This document shows, piece after piece, positions 54,212-64,000 of a stretch of 64,000 nucleotides of DNA. This DNA is from Cervus elaphus. Its lineage: Eukaryota > Chordata > Mammalia > Artiodactyla > Cervidae. The position numbers and the translations under genes were made by a program. A model generated the notes under the pieces. The model was not told the DNA's origin. It worked only from the letters and a program-made list of their open reading frames with translations, and did no database searches. The DNA is taken from positions 17,531,001 to 17,595,000 of the forward strand of contig NC_057841.1 of NCBI RefSeq assembly GCF_910594005.1. The letters are read 5' to 3'. Numbering within the stretch: position 1 is the stretch's first letter; every line of letters starts with the position of its first letter.

Positions 54212-56853
54212 TGTGGAGGTTTCACCCAGTGGGTGGGGTTGGACGATTGGCTTGTCAAGGTTTCCTGGTTAGGGAAGCTTGCGTCAGTGTTCTGGTGCAT
54301 GGAACTTGATTTCTTCTCTCTGGAGTGCAATGGAGTGCCCAGTAATGAGTTTTGAGATAGTTCTATGTGTTAGGTGTGACTATGGCAGCCTGTAAGTTGA
54401 CGCTCAGGGCTATGTTCCTGCATTGCTGGAGAATTTGTGTGGTATGTCTTGCTCTGAAACTTACTTGCTCTTGGGTGGTGGTTGGTTTCAGTGTAGGTAT
54501 GGAGGCTTTTGAATGGTCTCTTATTACTTAATGTTCCATGTAGTCAGGAGTTTTCTGGTGTTCTCAGGTTTTGAGCTTAAGTCTCCTGCTTCTGGATTTC
54601 AGTTTTATTCTTCCAGTAGTCTCAAGACTTCTCCAACTATACAGCACTGATAATAAAACTTCTAGGTTAATGGTGAAAAGATTCTCCACCACGAGGGACA
54701 CCCAGAGAGGTTCACAGAGTTACATGAAAAAGAGGAGAGGGAGGAGGGAGATAGAGATGAGCAGGAGGAGAAAAAGGGGGACTCAAGAGGAGAAAGACAG
54801 ATCTACACAGTTGTCTGTTCCCAAAGTGTTCTCCGTAGCCCAGACACCCACAAAGATTCACAGAATTGGATTGGGAAGAGAAGGGGAAAGGAGGAAACAG
54901 AGGTGTTCTGAGGTAGAAAACTGAGAGTCAAAAGTGGGAGAGAATAATCAACACCCTCCTAAGTAAAAATGGGAACTGAATATTGGCTTCTTAAATGGAG
55001 AAAAATTTATATCACATACTGAAAAACAAAGATTAAAAATCTAATGTAGAGGTTAGACTCTTAAAAATACAATGTTAAAAACAAAAACACAAAAATTTTA
55101 GAAATATATATGAAGTTTGGTTTAAAAATAGGGCTTCTCTCTCTCTCTCTTTTTTTTTTTGTTTTGCAAGGTTATAGTGAAATGAAAATGAAACTTAAGG
55201 AGTAGTAGAGGAGTAATAGAGGACTTTAAAAGAAAATAAGAGAAAAAGAAAAAAAAAAGAAAAACAAAGAAAAACAAATTTTTTTCCTAATTAAAAAAAT
55301 CATAAAAATATATGAAAATGAAAGTTAAGGAGTAATGGGGGAGTAATAGGGAATTTTAAAAGAAAATAAAGGAGAAAAAATAAAAAAGAAAAGAATAAAA
55401 AACCTTTTTTTAATTAAAAAAAAAAAAGTAAAAATATATCTAAGAATTTCTCTGGAGCTGTTGCAGTCAGTGTGGGTTCGGTTCAGTTTCAGATAGCTCC
55501 TCGTTTCAGCTTACACTTCTCTATATCTATAGGCCCCTTCCGGTGTAGTTGGTGTTATCTACAGAGATTTTAATCTGTTGCACCAGTCCCTTCTGAAACG
55601 GTTCCCTTTGTTTATTTGGCTTCTGTTTGTCGGTCTCTTCAGTGCCTAATTTCCGCCCTGACACAGGCGGGCGGAGGTGGTCTCTTGTTCAGGTTTGCTA
55701 GTTCCGTAGCGCTGCGGGAAGGGTGGCGGGGCGGGGGGGGGGGGAGGGTGCTGTTTTCCTCCTCTATGCTGCTCAGGCTCCCGGCTGCTCTATATGGAGC
55801 TGGCCCTGCGTTGCGTGCGGTTCCAGTTTTCGGGTACTCCACAAAAGTGCGGACTCGGTTGCGCCTGCGTTTTGTGCCTTCCCCAGCCCGAGCAGCTCAG
55901 GCAGCCAAGAGCTTGACGGGCACACTCTCCCCGGGTACGATGCGCCTTCTCCCCTCCGCGGCCCCAGCCTTAGTTTCCGCCGGTGTCAGTCGGGTGCGTG
56001 CGTCTTCTCCCCTCCGCAGTCCCAGCCCCAGTCCACGCCCGCGCCAGTTGGGTGAGTGTGCCCTGTGTTTAGCCGCGACCCTCCCAGCGGATGTCGACCA
56101 TCCAGAATCTCAGGAAGTGTTTGGTTAGAAACTGGAGGCCTGTTTGCAGTGTGGTAGGGGATGCCGTCTTTGGGGCCGAGTTTGCCCCTTTCCCCTTGCC
56201 CCTGCCTCCTGCCTCCGGCAGGGCTGGGCTGGTCCGCAGCCGGCTAGCTCCTCTGGACTTGCTCAGACCCTTTGTTCTGCGAACGGCCGGCAGTGTGTTC
56301 GGGCCGGTTAATTTTCTCTCTCTTTTGCTGTCCCACAGTTTAAGTTGGTATCTCACAAAAGCTCCCTCTGATTGCCCTCAGGGCACTCAGGCCCGGTCCT
56401 GACCCTAAATAATGCCGCCTGCTCCGCCCCCACTTACTGGTGGCGGATGAGAGCATCTGGGGTACTTTTCTGCTGGGAGTTGCTTTTAGGCATGTAATCT
56501 GTGAGGTTTATTTATTTATTTTCCACCCAGTTAGGTTGCCCTTCGAGATTCGAAAACTTCTCCCAGACCCGCCAGTGAGAGGGTTTCCTGGTGTTTGGAA
56601 ACTTTCTCTATTAAGACTCCCTTCCCGGGATGAGTCTCCGTCCCTAGCTCTTTTGTCTCTCTTTTTATCTTTTATATTTTGTCCTACCTCCTTTCGAAGA
56701 CAATGGGCTGCTTTTCTGGGCACCTGATGTCCTCAGCTAGCGATCAGAAGTTGTTTTGTGAAGTTTGCTCTGCGTTGAATTGTTCTTTCGATGAATTTGT
56801 AGGGGAGAAAGTGGTCTCCCCATCCTATTCCTCCGCCATCTTGGCTCCTCCCC
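54212..56853 (-). mobile_element. Orphan L1 5'UTR insertion (no ORFs, no poly(A))
   Basis: In reverse orientation, 2642 bp match the L1-B 5'UTR from its first bases (cctccgccatcttggctcct, YY1 site, at 56830-56849) to the point equivalent to L1-B 45004, about 66 nt before the ORF1 ATG. There is no ORF1, ORF2, 3'UTR or A-tail. A perfect 16-bp duplication borders both sides. In element sense the insertion ends just at an internal A-rich site (CACAATAAAAAGG in L1-B), while the target strand ends in T-rich CTTTCT followed by AA. This suggests that reverse transcription was primed inside the RNA rather than at the poly(A) tail. The insertion therefore delivered a complete L1 promoter region alone. 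Confidence 0.93.
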
Positions 56854-56869
56854 GACAGTAGTGCTTTCT
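56854..56869 (+). repeat. TSD of the L1 5'UTR insertion, right copy
   Basis: Second perfect copy of GACAGTAGTGCTTTCT. It is followed by AAGG, giving a TTTCT/AA site that fits L1 endonuclease cleavage. Confidence 0.95.
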
Positions 56870-57855
56870 AAGGCACACTTGACTTAGCATTCCAGAATAT
56901 CTGGCTCTGGGTGGCTGAACACACCATCATACTCATCCAGTTCATTTGGATCTTTTATATACAGTTCTTCTATGTGTTTTTTCTATCTCTTCTTGATCTT
57001 TTCAGCTTCTATTAGGTCTCTACCATTTCTCTCCTTCATTGTGCCTCTTTTTGGGCAAAATATTCTCTTGATATTTCCAATTTTCCTGAAGATACCTCTG
57101 GTCTTTCCCTTTCTGTTGTTTTCTTTTATTTTTATACTCTGTTCATTGAAGAAGGCCTTCTTATCTCTCCTTGGTATTCTTTGGAAATCTGCATTTAGTT
57201 GGATATGCCTTTTCCTTTCTCCCTTGCTTTTTGCTTCTCTTATTTCTTTAGCTATATGTCCTCCTCAGATAATGCCTGCGGCGTCTTGCTTTTTTTCCCT
57301 TTGGGGTGGTTTTGTTCTCTGCCTCCTGTACAATAGTGTACAGACACACTGTTTACAAGTTCTAACCCCTTCAATCTTTCATTACCTCCACTGTATATTC
57401 ATAGGGGATTTGATTTATGTTGTACCTGGCTGGTCAAACATTTGATTTATGTTTCCCTGCTTTCTTTAGTCTAAGCCTGACTTTTTCTATGGGAAGCTGA
57501 TGATCTGAGCCAGTCAGATGCAGATCTTGTTTTTAATGACTGTATACAGCTTCTCCATCTTTGGCTACAAAGAATGTGATCAATATGATTTCAGTATTGG
57601 CCATTTGGTGATGTCCATGCATAAAGTTGCCTCACATTGTTGAAAAAGGGTATTTGCTATGACCAATGCATTCTCTTGGTAGAATTCAGTTAGACTTTGC
57701 CCTGATTCATTTTGTTCTTCAAGGCCAAACTTGTCTGTTACTCCATGTATCTCTTGACTTCCTACTTTTGCATCCCAATCCCCAATGATGAATAGAACAT
57801 CTTTTTTCAGTGTTAGTTCTAGGAGGTCTTCTAGGTCTTCATAGGACTGATCAAC

Positions 57856-58083
57856 TTGAGTGGCCTAACCAGTCACATAATATTAACCTTCCAGCAGGAA
57901 TTATAAAAATTGGCTCAAATCTACATAAACTGTTGACTCTCCCTGGTCTGTCATGAGTTATCAGCATGCTTCTCTCACAGTGCCCACTTTATGTCTGCTC
58001 TATTTTCTTAATAAACTTACTCCTTTCTGAAATGCTGTGTGTCTGGAAACTTTTTCCCAACCCATGCTCCAACTGTCTCAACA
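57856..58083 (+). mobile_element. Probable gammaretrovirus-like LTR (3' part)
   Basis: The segment has LTR-like signals in order: a TATAAAAA-type block at about 57902, AATAAA at 58010-58015 and a pyrimidine-rich U5-like end with CA just before 58084. The following 20 bases look like a primer-binding site. Its 5' border is unclear. An old endogenous-retrovirus (ERV1-type) remnant is the most likely reading; I could not confirm a family. Confidence 0.5.
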
Positions 58084-58600
58084 TTTGGTGACACAAATGG
58101 GGACTCTTAGAAAGGTTTCCCCAACCCTCTTTCCTCTCTTGTTTCTTTTTCCTCAAACAGGAAACAGGACTATAGAAGCAAACAGGAAAGTGACTATAGA
58201 AGCAATTGAGGAATTTTGGCCAGGGTTACTCTCTGGCATGTTCCAAAGGGCCTACAGTTTACCATGCCCCAGTAGTTACCACCTAAGCAGGTGAGACCTC
58301 TCCTTTCCTCTTCTCCTCCTTCTCCCTTACACTGAGGGCCAGGCCAATTAAAATTGTGTAGACATGGGTCAGGCACTTAGTCATTGCCTACCACTTGTAA
58401 ATTCCCATGACAGGGTCAGGGAGTCATGGAACAGACCAGACTTTTTGTTCCCTCAGCAAGACAACTTCCATTCAAAGTCAGGCACATACTAGTTCAAGTA
58501 AAACACTAAATTTTCTCCCCTGACCACCACTTCTGAAGAAGGAATACAAGGCAGATTCCTCAGTCCATCTTCTCTGCTACTTTCACTTTTCCTCACTGGT
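58084..58600 (+). pseudogene. Endogenous retrovirus leader and gag-start remnant
   Basis: TTTGGTGACACAAATGGGGA at 58084-58103 resembles a degraded retroviral primer-binding site. After about 260 bases of leader, an ATG at 58364 opens with Met-Gly-Gln, the myristoylation-type start usual for gammaretroviral gag matrix proteins. The frame is stopped at 58490-58492 after 42 codons. The rest of the provirus is absent: the sequence gives way to a SINE at 58601. No working viral gene is present. Confidence 0.38.
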
Positions 58601-58703
58601 GTGCATGCTCAGTCACTCAGTCATGTCAGACTCTTTGAGACTGTGTGGACTGTAGCCTGCCAGGCCCTTCTGTCCATGGAATTTCCCAGACAAGAATAAT
58701 GGA
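58601..58703 (-). mobile_element. BovA/Bov-tA SINE fragment cut by L1-C
   Basis: Reverse-orientation SINE tail (blocks gctcagtcactcagtcatgt and gtccatggaatttcccagac) stops at caagaataatgg, where intact copies continue with actggagtgggt. L1-C starts directly afterwards, so L1-C probably inserted into this SINE and the rest of it should lie beyond the window. Confidence 0.82.
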
Positions 58704-61310
58704 GGGGAGAGGAGCTAAGATGGCGGGGGAATAGGACAGGGAGACCACTTTCTCCCCTACAAATTCATCGAAAGCACATTTGAACGCTGAGCAAACTCCA
58801 CAAAACAACTTCTGATCACTAGCAGAGGACATCAGGCACCCAGAAAAGCAGCCCATTGTCTTTGAAAGGAGGTAGGACAAAATATAAAAGATAAAAAGAG
58901 AGACAAAAGAGTTAGGGATGGAGACCCATCCTGGGAAGGGAGTCTTAATAGAGGAAGTTTCCAAACACCAGGAAACCCTCTCACTGGCGGGTCTGGGGGA
59001 AGTTATCAAATCTCGCAGGGCAACCTAACCAGGAGGAAAAATAAATAAACCCCACAGATTACGTGCCTAAAAGCAACTCCCAGCAGAAAAGTACCCCAGA
59101 CGCTTGCATCCACCACCAGCAAGTGGGGGCTGAATGCAGAGGAGCTGGCAGCATCGCTTAGGGTAAGGACTGGGCCTGAATGCCCTGAGGGCAATTGGAG
59201 GGAGCTTATGTGAGATAGCAACTTAAACTGTGGGATAGCAAGAGACAGAGAGAAAATCAACCTGTGAAAAGCCCTAACCAAAGACACTGCCGGTCTGTTC
59301 GCAGAACAAAGGAAGGACTGAGCAATTCCAGAGAAGAGCTAGCTGGCTGCGGACCGGCCTATCCCCTGCTGGAGGCAGGAGGCACTGGGGAGAGGAAAGG
59401 GGCAAACTTGGCCCCAGAGATGGTATCCCCTACCAAACTGCAAACAGGCTTCCACTTTCTAACCAAAGACTTCCTGAGATTCTGGATGGTTGACATCTGC
59501 CAGGAGGGTCGCAGCTAGACACCAACTCCCCAGAGAGACAAGAGGCACCGGACTGTGCATAGAAACTGAAGCTGGGACCAAGGAGGGGAGAAGGAGCACC
59601 ACACCCGGGGAGAGTGCGCTCCTCTAGCTCCTGGCTGCCTGAGCTGCTTGGGTGGGGAAGGCACAAAACACAGGCCCAACTGTCTGTGCTTTTGTGGAGT
59701 ACGTGAAAACTGAAACCTGAGCGGCTTAGGCCTGGGAAGTGCATGAAATTCAGGGCCCACTCCCTGTAGAGCAGCCTGGAGCCTGAGCAGTGTAGACAGG
59801 GAAAGCACACATGCCGGGAGCGGGGGCAAACCCAGTGTGGCTGGAACACTGTGAGTGCTTCCCACACAGGCCAGTGATATTTGTCTGCAGTGCCCCTCCC
59901 TCCCCACAGCACGACTGAGCAAGCGAACTTAAACAAGAGACCACCTCCACCCACTTGTGTCAGGGTGGAAATTAGACAGTGAAGAGACCTGCAAACAGAA
60001 GCCACATAAACAAAGGGAACCACATCAGAAGTGACAGGTGCAACAGATTAAAATCTCTGTAGGTAACACCTCCTACACCGGAAGGGGCCTATAGATATTG
60101 AGAAGTGTAAGCTGGAACAAGGAGCTATATGAAAGTGAACCAAACCCACACTGCCCTCAACAGCTCCAGAGAAATTCCTAGATAAATTTTTTAATTAATT
60201 TTTATTCCTTTTATTATTTTTTCTTTTCTTTTTTTAAAGTCTTCTATTACACCCCTATTACTCCTTAATTTTCATTTCATAACCCACTATAACCTTGCAA
60301 AAAAAAAAAAAAAAAGACCCTATTTTTAAAGTGAACTTCATATATATTTCTTAAAATTTTTGTGATTTTGTTTTTGTTTTTAATATTCTATTTTTAAGAG
60401 TCTAACCTCTACTCTAGATTTTTAATCTTTGTTTTTCAGTATTTGATGTCAGTTTTGGACATTTAGGAATCCAATATTCAGTACCGTTTTTTACTCAGGA
60501 GAGTGATGATTACTCTCTCCCCCTTTTGACTCTCTTTTTTCTCCCCCAGATCACCTCTATTTACTCCCTCCCCCTTGTCTTCTCAATCCAATTCTGTGAA
60601 TCTCTGTGGGTGTTCTGGGCTATGGAGAACACTTACGGAATAGAGTACTGTGTAGATCTGTCTGTCTCCTTTTGAGTACCCCTTTTTCTCCTCCTGCTCA
60701 TCTCTATCTCCCTCCTCCCTCTCCTCTTCTTCATGTAACTCTGTGAACCTCTCTGGGTGTCCCTTACTGTGGAGAATCTTTTCACCATTAATCTAGAAGT
60801 TTTATTATCAGTGCTGTATAGTTGGAGAAGTCTTGAGGCTACTGGAAGAATAAGACTGAAATTCAGGCAGGAGATTTAAGTCCAAAACCTGAGAACACCA
60901 GAGAACTCCTGACTACAGGGAACAATAAATAATAAGAGATCATCCAAAAGCCTCCATACCTACACTGAAACCAACCACCACTCAAGAATCAATAAGTTCC
61001 AGAACAAGACATACCATGCAAATTCTCCATCAATGCAGGAACATAGCCCTGAGCATCAACATACAGGCTGCCCAAAGTCACACCAAACACATAGACCCAT
61101 CTCAAAACCCACTACTGGACACTCCATTGCACTCCAGAGAGAAGAAATCCAGCTCCATGCACCAGAACATCGATGCAGGCTTCCTTAACCAGGAAACCTT
61201 GAAAAGCCAATCGTCCAACTCTACCCACTGGGAGAAACCTCCCCAATAAAAAGGAACCACAGACCACTAGAATACAGAAAGGCCACCCTAAACACAGCAA
61301 TTTAAAGAAT
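58704..61310 (+). promoter_or_regulatory. L1-C 5'UTR, CpG-decayed
   Basis: The YY1-type core AAGATGGCG is kept at 58718-58726. The 5'UTR is otherwise CpG-poor compared with L1-B and lacks the long GC-box array. Antisense open frames (59009-58626, 60023-59430) parallel the antisense frame of L1-B. Confidence 0.75.
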
Positions 61311-62233
61311 ATGAAAAGGCAGAGAAATACCCAGAAGGGAAAGGAACATGAAAAATGCCCACCAAGCCAAACAAAAGAGGAGGAGATAGGGAATCTACCT
61401 GAAAAAGAATTTAGAATAATGATAATAAAAATGATCCAAAATCTTGAAAACAAAATGGAGTTACAGATAAATAGCCTGGAGACAAGGATTGAAAAGATGC
61501 AAGAAATGTTTAACAAAGACCTAGAAGAAATAAAAAAGAGTCAGTTAAAAATGAATAATGCAATGAATGAGATCAAAAACAGTCTGGAGGGAACCAAGAG
61601 TAGAAAAACGGAGGCAGAAGATAGGATGAGTGAGGTAGAAGATAAAATGGTGGAAATAAATGAAGCAGAGAGGAAAAAAGAAAAAAGGATCAAAAGAAAT
61701 GAGGACAACCTCAGGGACCTCTGGGACAATGTGAAATACCCCAGCATTCAAATCATAGGAGTTCCAGAAGAAGACAAAAAGAAAGGCCATGGGAAAATAC
61801 TCAAGGGGATAATAGCTGAAAACTTCCCTAAAATGGGAAAGGAAATAGTCACACAAGTCCAAGAAACCCAGAGTCCCAAACAGGATAAACCTAAGATGAA
61901 ACACCCCAAGACACATATTAATCAAATTAACAAAGATCAAACACAAAAAACAAATATTAAAAGCAGCAAGGTAGAAAAAAACAAATAACACACAAAAGGA
62001 TTCCCATAAGGATGACAGCTGATCTGTCAATAGAAACTCTTCAGGCCAGAAGGGAATGGCAGGACATACTTAGAGTAATGAAAGAGAATAATCTACAACC
62101 CAGATTACTGTACCCAGCAAGGATCTCATTCAGATATGAAGGAGAATTCAAAAGCTTTACAGACAAGCAAAAGCTGAGAGAATTCAGCACCACCAGACCA
62201 GATCTTCAACAAATGCTAAAGGATCTTCTCTAG
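61311..62233 (+). pseudogene. L1-C ORF1, frameshifted
   Basis: The start aligns with L1-B ORF1, and about the first 185 codons read correctly (coiled coil and the beginning of the RRM-like domain). Relative to L1-B, a 3-nt in-frame loss near 61770 and a 2-nt loss at about 61873 shift the frame, which stops at 61988. A +1 change at about 61970 then helps restore the original frame for the C-terminal domain (62012-62233). The protein would lack its RNA-binding C-terminus. Confidence 0.88.
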
Positions 62234-62284
62234 ACAGGAAACACAGAAAAGTTGTATAAACGTGAACCCAAAACAACAAAGTAA

Positions 62285-64000
62285 GTGGAAACAGGACCAT
62301 ACATATCAATAATTACCTTAAATGTAAATGGGTTGAATGTCCCAACCAAAAGACAAAGACTGGCTGAATGGATACAAAAACAAGACCCCTATATATGCTG
62401 TCAACAAGAGACCCACCTCAAAACAAGGGACACACAGACTGACAGTGAAGGGCTGGAAAAAAATATTTCACGCAAATGGAGACCAAAAGAAAGCAGGAGT
62501 CACAATACTCATATCAGATAAAACAGGCTTTAAAATAAAGGCTGTGGAAGGAGACAAAGAAGTACAGTACATAATGATCAAAGGATCAATCCAAGAAGAA
62601 GATATAACAATTATAAATATATATGCACCCAACATAGGAGCACCGCAATATGTACAGCAAACACTAACGAGTATGAAAGAGGAAATTAATAGTAACACAA
62701 TAATAGTAGGAGACTTTAATACCCCACTCACAACTATGGATACATCAACTACACAGAAAATTAACAAGGAAACACAAACTTTAAATGACACAATGGACCA
62801 GCTAGACCTAATTCATATCTATAGGACATATCACCCCAAAACAATCAATTTCACCTTTTTCTCAAATGCACACGAAACCTTCTCCAGAATAGATCACATC
62901 CTGGGCCATAAATCTAGCCTTGGTAAATTCAAAAAAATTGAAATCATTCCAGTCATATTTTCTGACTACAGTGCATTAAGATTAGATCTCAATTACAGGA
63001 AAAAAAAAAAAAAAAAAACTATTAAAAATTCAAACATATGCAGGCTAAACAACAAGCTTCTGAATAACCACAAATCATAGAAGAAATCAAAAAAGAAATA
63101 AAAATATGCATAGAAGCAAATAAAAATGAAAACACAACAACCCAAAACCTACGGGACACAGAAAAAGCAGTGCTAAGGGAAAGGTTCATAGCAATACAGG
63201 CTTACCTCAAGAAACAAGAAAAAAGTCAAATAAATAACCTAACTCTACTAAAGCAAATAGAGAAGGAAGAAATGAAGAACTCCAGGGTTAGTAGAAGAAA
63301 AGAAATCTTAAAAATTATGGCAGAATAAATGCAAAAGAAACAAAGAGACCATAGCAAAAATCAACAAAGCTAAAAGCTGGTTTTTTGAAAAGATAAACAA
63401 AATTGACAAACCATTAGCCAGACTCACTAAGAAACAAAGGGAGAAGAACCAAATCAACAAAATTAGAAATGAAAATGGAGAGATCACAACAGACAACAAT
63501 GAAATACAAAGGATCATAAGAGACTACTATCCACAGCTCTATGCCAATAAAATGGACAACTTGGAAGAAATGGGCAAATTCTTAGAAAAGTATAACTTTC
63601 CAAAACTGAACCAGGAAGAAATAGAAGATCTAAACAGACCCATCACAAGCACAGAGATCGAAACTGTAATCAGAAATCTTCCAGCAAACAAAAACCCAGG
63701 ACCAGATGGCTTCCCAACTGAATTCTACCAAAAACTTAGAAAAGAGCTAACACCTATCTTACTCAAACCCTTCCAGAAAATTGCAGAAGAAGGTAAGCTT
63801 CCAAACTCATTCTATGAGGCCACCATCACCCTAATTCAAAAACCAGACAAAGATGCCACAAAAAAAGAAAACTACATGCCAATATCACTGATGAACATAG
63901 ATGTAAAAATCCTTAACAAAATTCTTGCAAACAGAATCCAACAACATATTAAAAAGATCATACATCATGACCAAGTGGGTGTTATCCCAGGAATGCAAGG
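62285..64000 (+). pseudogene. L1-C ORF2, broken, partial in window
   Basis: The ORF2 start is at 62285 with the expected endonuclease N-terminus. A 2-nt loss at about 62433 shifts the frame; a long piece of endonuclease continues in another frame (to 63080), with SDY where active copies have SDH. An A-run at 63001-63018 and small indels near 63326 add breaks. The alignment continues to the window end inside the reverse transcriptase N-terminal region. Not functional. Confidence 0.88.

Larger units (their letters stand above)
52465..57855 (-). mobile_element. BovB LINE interrupted by a SINE and an L1 5'UTR
   Basis: Reverse-orientation BovB in three pieces: 52465-52847, 53058-54211 and 56854-57855, each bounded by the later insertions and their duplications. 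The pieces add up to about 2.5 kb and contain tail, reverse transcriptase and part of the endonuclease region; the 5' end is missing. Frames are broken throughout: for example, a local duplication of catacaagttt around 53660-53705 and a TTTG run at 53343-53366. The element is older than both insertions. Confidence 0.9.
58704..64000 (+). mobile_element. L1-C: full-length-type L1, frameshifted, runs off the window
   Basis: A plus-strand L1 related to L1-B. It starts ggggagaggagctaagatgg, has a 5'UTR of about 2.6 kb with most CpGs already mutated to TG/CA, an ORF1 with two frameshifts and an ORF2 with several breaks. The 5'UTR pyrimidine-rich stretch has only one copy of the tttaaa/actcc/ttcattttc module (60231-60300), where L1-B and the orphan 5'UTR have two. 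It is older than L1-B and belongs to a slightly different subtype. The 3' end lies outside. Confidence 0.93.

Noticed and set aside
55616..56128. 170-codon plus-strand frame as a host gene
   Set aside because: It is antisense to the orphan L1 5'UTR and similar to the antisense frame of L1-B.
61112..62030. Minus-strand frames opposite L1-C ORF1
   Set aside because: Shadows of ORF1; matching ones lie opposite L1-A and L1-B ORF1.
1..64000. Recent horizontal transfer or contamination
   Set aside because: BovB did enter ruminants by ancient transfer, but these copies are decayed and interleaved with ruminant SINEs and L1, as expected for normal ruminant DNA.

Overview
The window is ordinary nuclear DNA from a ruminant, most likely a bovid. 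The evidence is the mix of mobile elements: BovB (RTE-type) LINEs, tRNA-headed Bov-tA/BovA SINEs, ruminant L1 (L1-BT type) LINEs, and older mammalian repeats (a MIR, a MaLR-like LTR). I cannot name the species. I found no host protein-coding gene, rRNA or functional tRNA gene. The long open frames belong to retrotransposons, and the window reads as a layered gene desert made largely of interspersed repeats.

Layout. 1-4.9 kb: a BovB (minus) and single-copy AT-rich DNA. 4.9-13.07 kb: an L1 ORF2 scrap, then an old, decayed, almost full-length L1 (plus) carrying two SINEs. 13.07-16.27 kb: a near full-length BovB (minus). 16.3-22.1 kb: LTR-like remnants, a BovB tail and single-copy DNA. 22.1-23.5 kb: an L1 scrap joined to an isolated L1 5'UTR. 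23.6-24.7 kb: an internally deleted BovB. 24.7-38.4 kb: an old minus-strand L1 split by a much younger L1 (L1-A, 27498-33387), whose ORF1 and ORF2 are both intact but whose 5'UTR is truncated. 38.4-42.6 kb: rearranged L1/BovB pieces and SINEs. 42.6-50.3 kb: L1-B, a complete plus-strand L1 with 5'UTR, intact ORF1 (308 aa), intact ORF2 (1272 aa), 3'UTR, poly(A) and a 13-14 bp target-site duplication. 50.3-52.5 kb: single-copy DNA with a MIR. 52.5-57.9 kb: a BovB (minus) carrying a SINE and a strange insertion made only of an L1 5'UTR, with a perfect 16-bp target-site duplication and no poly(A). 57.9-58.6 kb: a retroviral LTR/leader remnant. 58.7-64 kb: L1-C, a full-length-type but frameshifted L1 that runs off the window.

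How the parts relate. L1 ORF1p (RNA-binding trimer) and ORF2p (endonuclease plus reverse transcriptase) copy their own RNA, and in trans they are thought to mobilise SINEs. In ruminants the Bov-tA SINEs share tail sequence with BovB and probably use the BovB machinery. L1-B is the only element here with every part needed for autonomous activity. L1-A keeps both proteins but lacks the promoter end. L1-C and the old copies are dead. L1-A and L1-B form a very long, about 96-97% identical inverted repeat. I did not find a new gene system. The most unusual items are the promoter-only L1 insertion, the candidate active L1-B with an expanded GC-rich 5'UTR array, and a long antisense open frame in the L1 5'UTR.
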